A stretch of 5,309 nt of DNA from Chlamydia trachomatis (lineage in GTDB: Bacteria; Chlamydiota; Chlamydiia; Chlamydiales; 2-12-FULL-49-11). The notes under the pieces were generated by a model that did not search any database, had not been told where the DNA came from, and saw only the letters and a list, made by a program, of their open reading frames with translations. The DNA is taken from positions 1-5,309 of the forward strand of contig CAMBTZ010000099.1 in assembly GCA_945870925.1 (NCBI GenBank). Reading direction: 5' to 3'. The position numbers and the translations under genes were made by a program. Of this stretch, positions 4,684 to 5,309 are shown one piece after another. How positions within the stretch are numbered: position 1 is the first letter of the stretch; every line of letters starts with the position of its first letter.

Positions 4684-5309
4684 GCGTAAAAAATATTAAA
4701 AAATCCTATGGTGATAAACAGATCTTACACGACCTCTCCTTTGATATTAATAAAGGAGAAATTGTCGGATTACTTGGCCATAATGGGGCCGGGAAAACAA
4801 CCGCCTTCTATACAACAATAGGCCTTGTCAGACCCGATAGCGGAACAATTCTTTTTCAAAACAATGAAATCACAAAATTACCCATCCATAAAAGAGCAGC
4901 CCTTGGAATTGGTTACCTATCACAAGAGCCATCTATTTTTAGATCACTTACCGTTGAAGAAAACCTCCTCTGCATTCTAGAAACGCTCGACCTTGAAGAT
5001 TATCAAACAAAGATAAGACTTGAAGATCACCTAGAAGAAATGCACCTTACCCATCTAGCAAAGACAAAAGCCTATCTTCTTTCAGGAGGCGAAAAAAGAC
5101 GCGTCGAAGTAGCCCGTGCCCTCATCAGAAACCCACAGCTCCTCCTACTCGACGAACCCTTTGCCAACATCGATCCAAAAACCATCTCCGATCTAAAAAA
5201 AATCATCCTCATGCTTAAAGATAAAGGAATCTCCATCCTCATCACCGACCATAATGCCCGCGAAATCTTCTCACTTAGCGACAGATGCTACCTCATCTCT
5301 TCCGGCGAA
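4662..5309 (+). CDS. lptB: LPS export ABC transporter ATPase LptB (3' end outside window)
   Basis: Cytoplasmic ATPase that powers LptFG to extract LPS from the inner membrane and push it along LptC and LptA. The 216 visible residues contain all the nucleotide-binding motifs: Walker A GHNGAGKTT (39–47), Q-loop Q88 in YLSQEPSIF (86–93), signature LSGGEKRRVEVARAL (140–154), Walker B LLLLDEP (160–166) with catalytic E165, D-loop region NIDP (169–172) and switch His H197 in ITDHNARE (194–201). The LSGGE(K/R)RRVE and ITDHN wording is typical of LptB rather than of other ABC ATPases. Walker A has His at position 40 where E. coli LptB has Pro; the Lys and Thr that bind phosphate and Mg are intact. 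E. coli LptB has 241 residues, so roughly 25 are cut off by the right edge. The ATG lies within the end of the LptA-like gene, with a weak GGA at 4656–4658 upstream. Confidence 0.95.
   Translation, partial: MEKEILLSVKNIKKSYGDKQILHDLSFDINKGEIVGLLGHNGAGKTTAFYTTIGLVRPDSGTILFQNNEITKLPIHKRAALGIGYLSQEPSIFRSLTVEENLLCILETLDLEDYQTKIRLEDHLEEMHLTHLAKTKAYLLSGGEKRRVEVARALIRNPQLLLLDEPFANIDPKTISDLKKIILMLKDKGISILITDHNAREIFSLSDRCYLISSGE

Overview
The window looks like a stretch of AT-rich Gram-negative chromosome. I favour a member of the Chlamydiae, probably one of the environmental or amoeba-associated lineages. The reasons are the AT-rich codon use, the tight kdsA–(Lpt genes)–lptB cluster, and a tRNA-Arg beside kdsA. 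From memory, that arrangement resembles the kdsA/lptB neighbourhood of Chlamydia. This is inference: no marker in the window fixes the taxon. I see no mobile elements, CRISPR arrays or rRNA.

Layout. The left third (1–1869, minus strand) is one long gene that runs off the left edge. It is open for 623 codons and carries motifs of the DHH phosphoesterase superfamily, with an unusually long stretch between the first Asp motif and the DHH motif. Upstream of it on the same strand is a tRNA-Arg(UCU) at 1929–2001. A short divergent control region (2002–2069) separates the tRNA from a plus-strand operon that fills the rest of the window: dapB (2070–2705), kdsA (2698–3516), an LptC-like membrane protein (3500–4039), an LptA/OstA-like periplasmic protein (4036–4683) and lptB (4662 to past the right edge). 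Every junction in this operon overlaps, by 8, 17, 4 and 22 nt, so the genes are probably co-transcribed and translationally coupled.

How the genes fit together. DapB makes tetrahydrodipicolinate for meso-diaminopimelate and lysine, and so feeds peptidoglycan. KdsA makes Kdo-8-phosphate, the precursor of the inner-core sugar of LPS. The last three genes encode parts of the Lpt machine that carries finished LPS from the inner membrane across the periplasm: the LptB ATPase, the membrane-anchored LptC and the bridge protein LptA. The operon therefore joins a wall-precursor enzyme to LPS core synthesis and LPS export.

The points most worth a second look are the split-motif DHH protein, the compact divergent promoter region with possible leaderless starts on both sides, and the combination of dapB with Kdo/Lpt genes in one overlapping operon.
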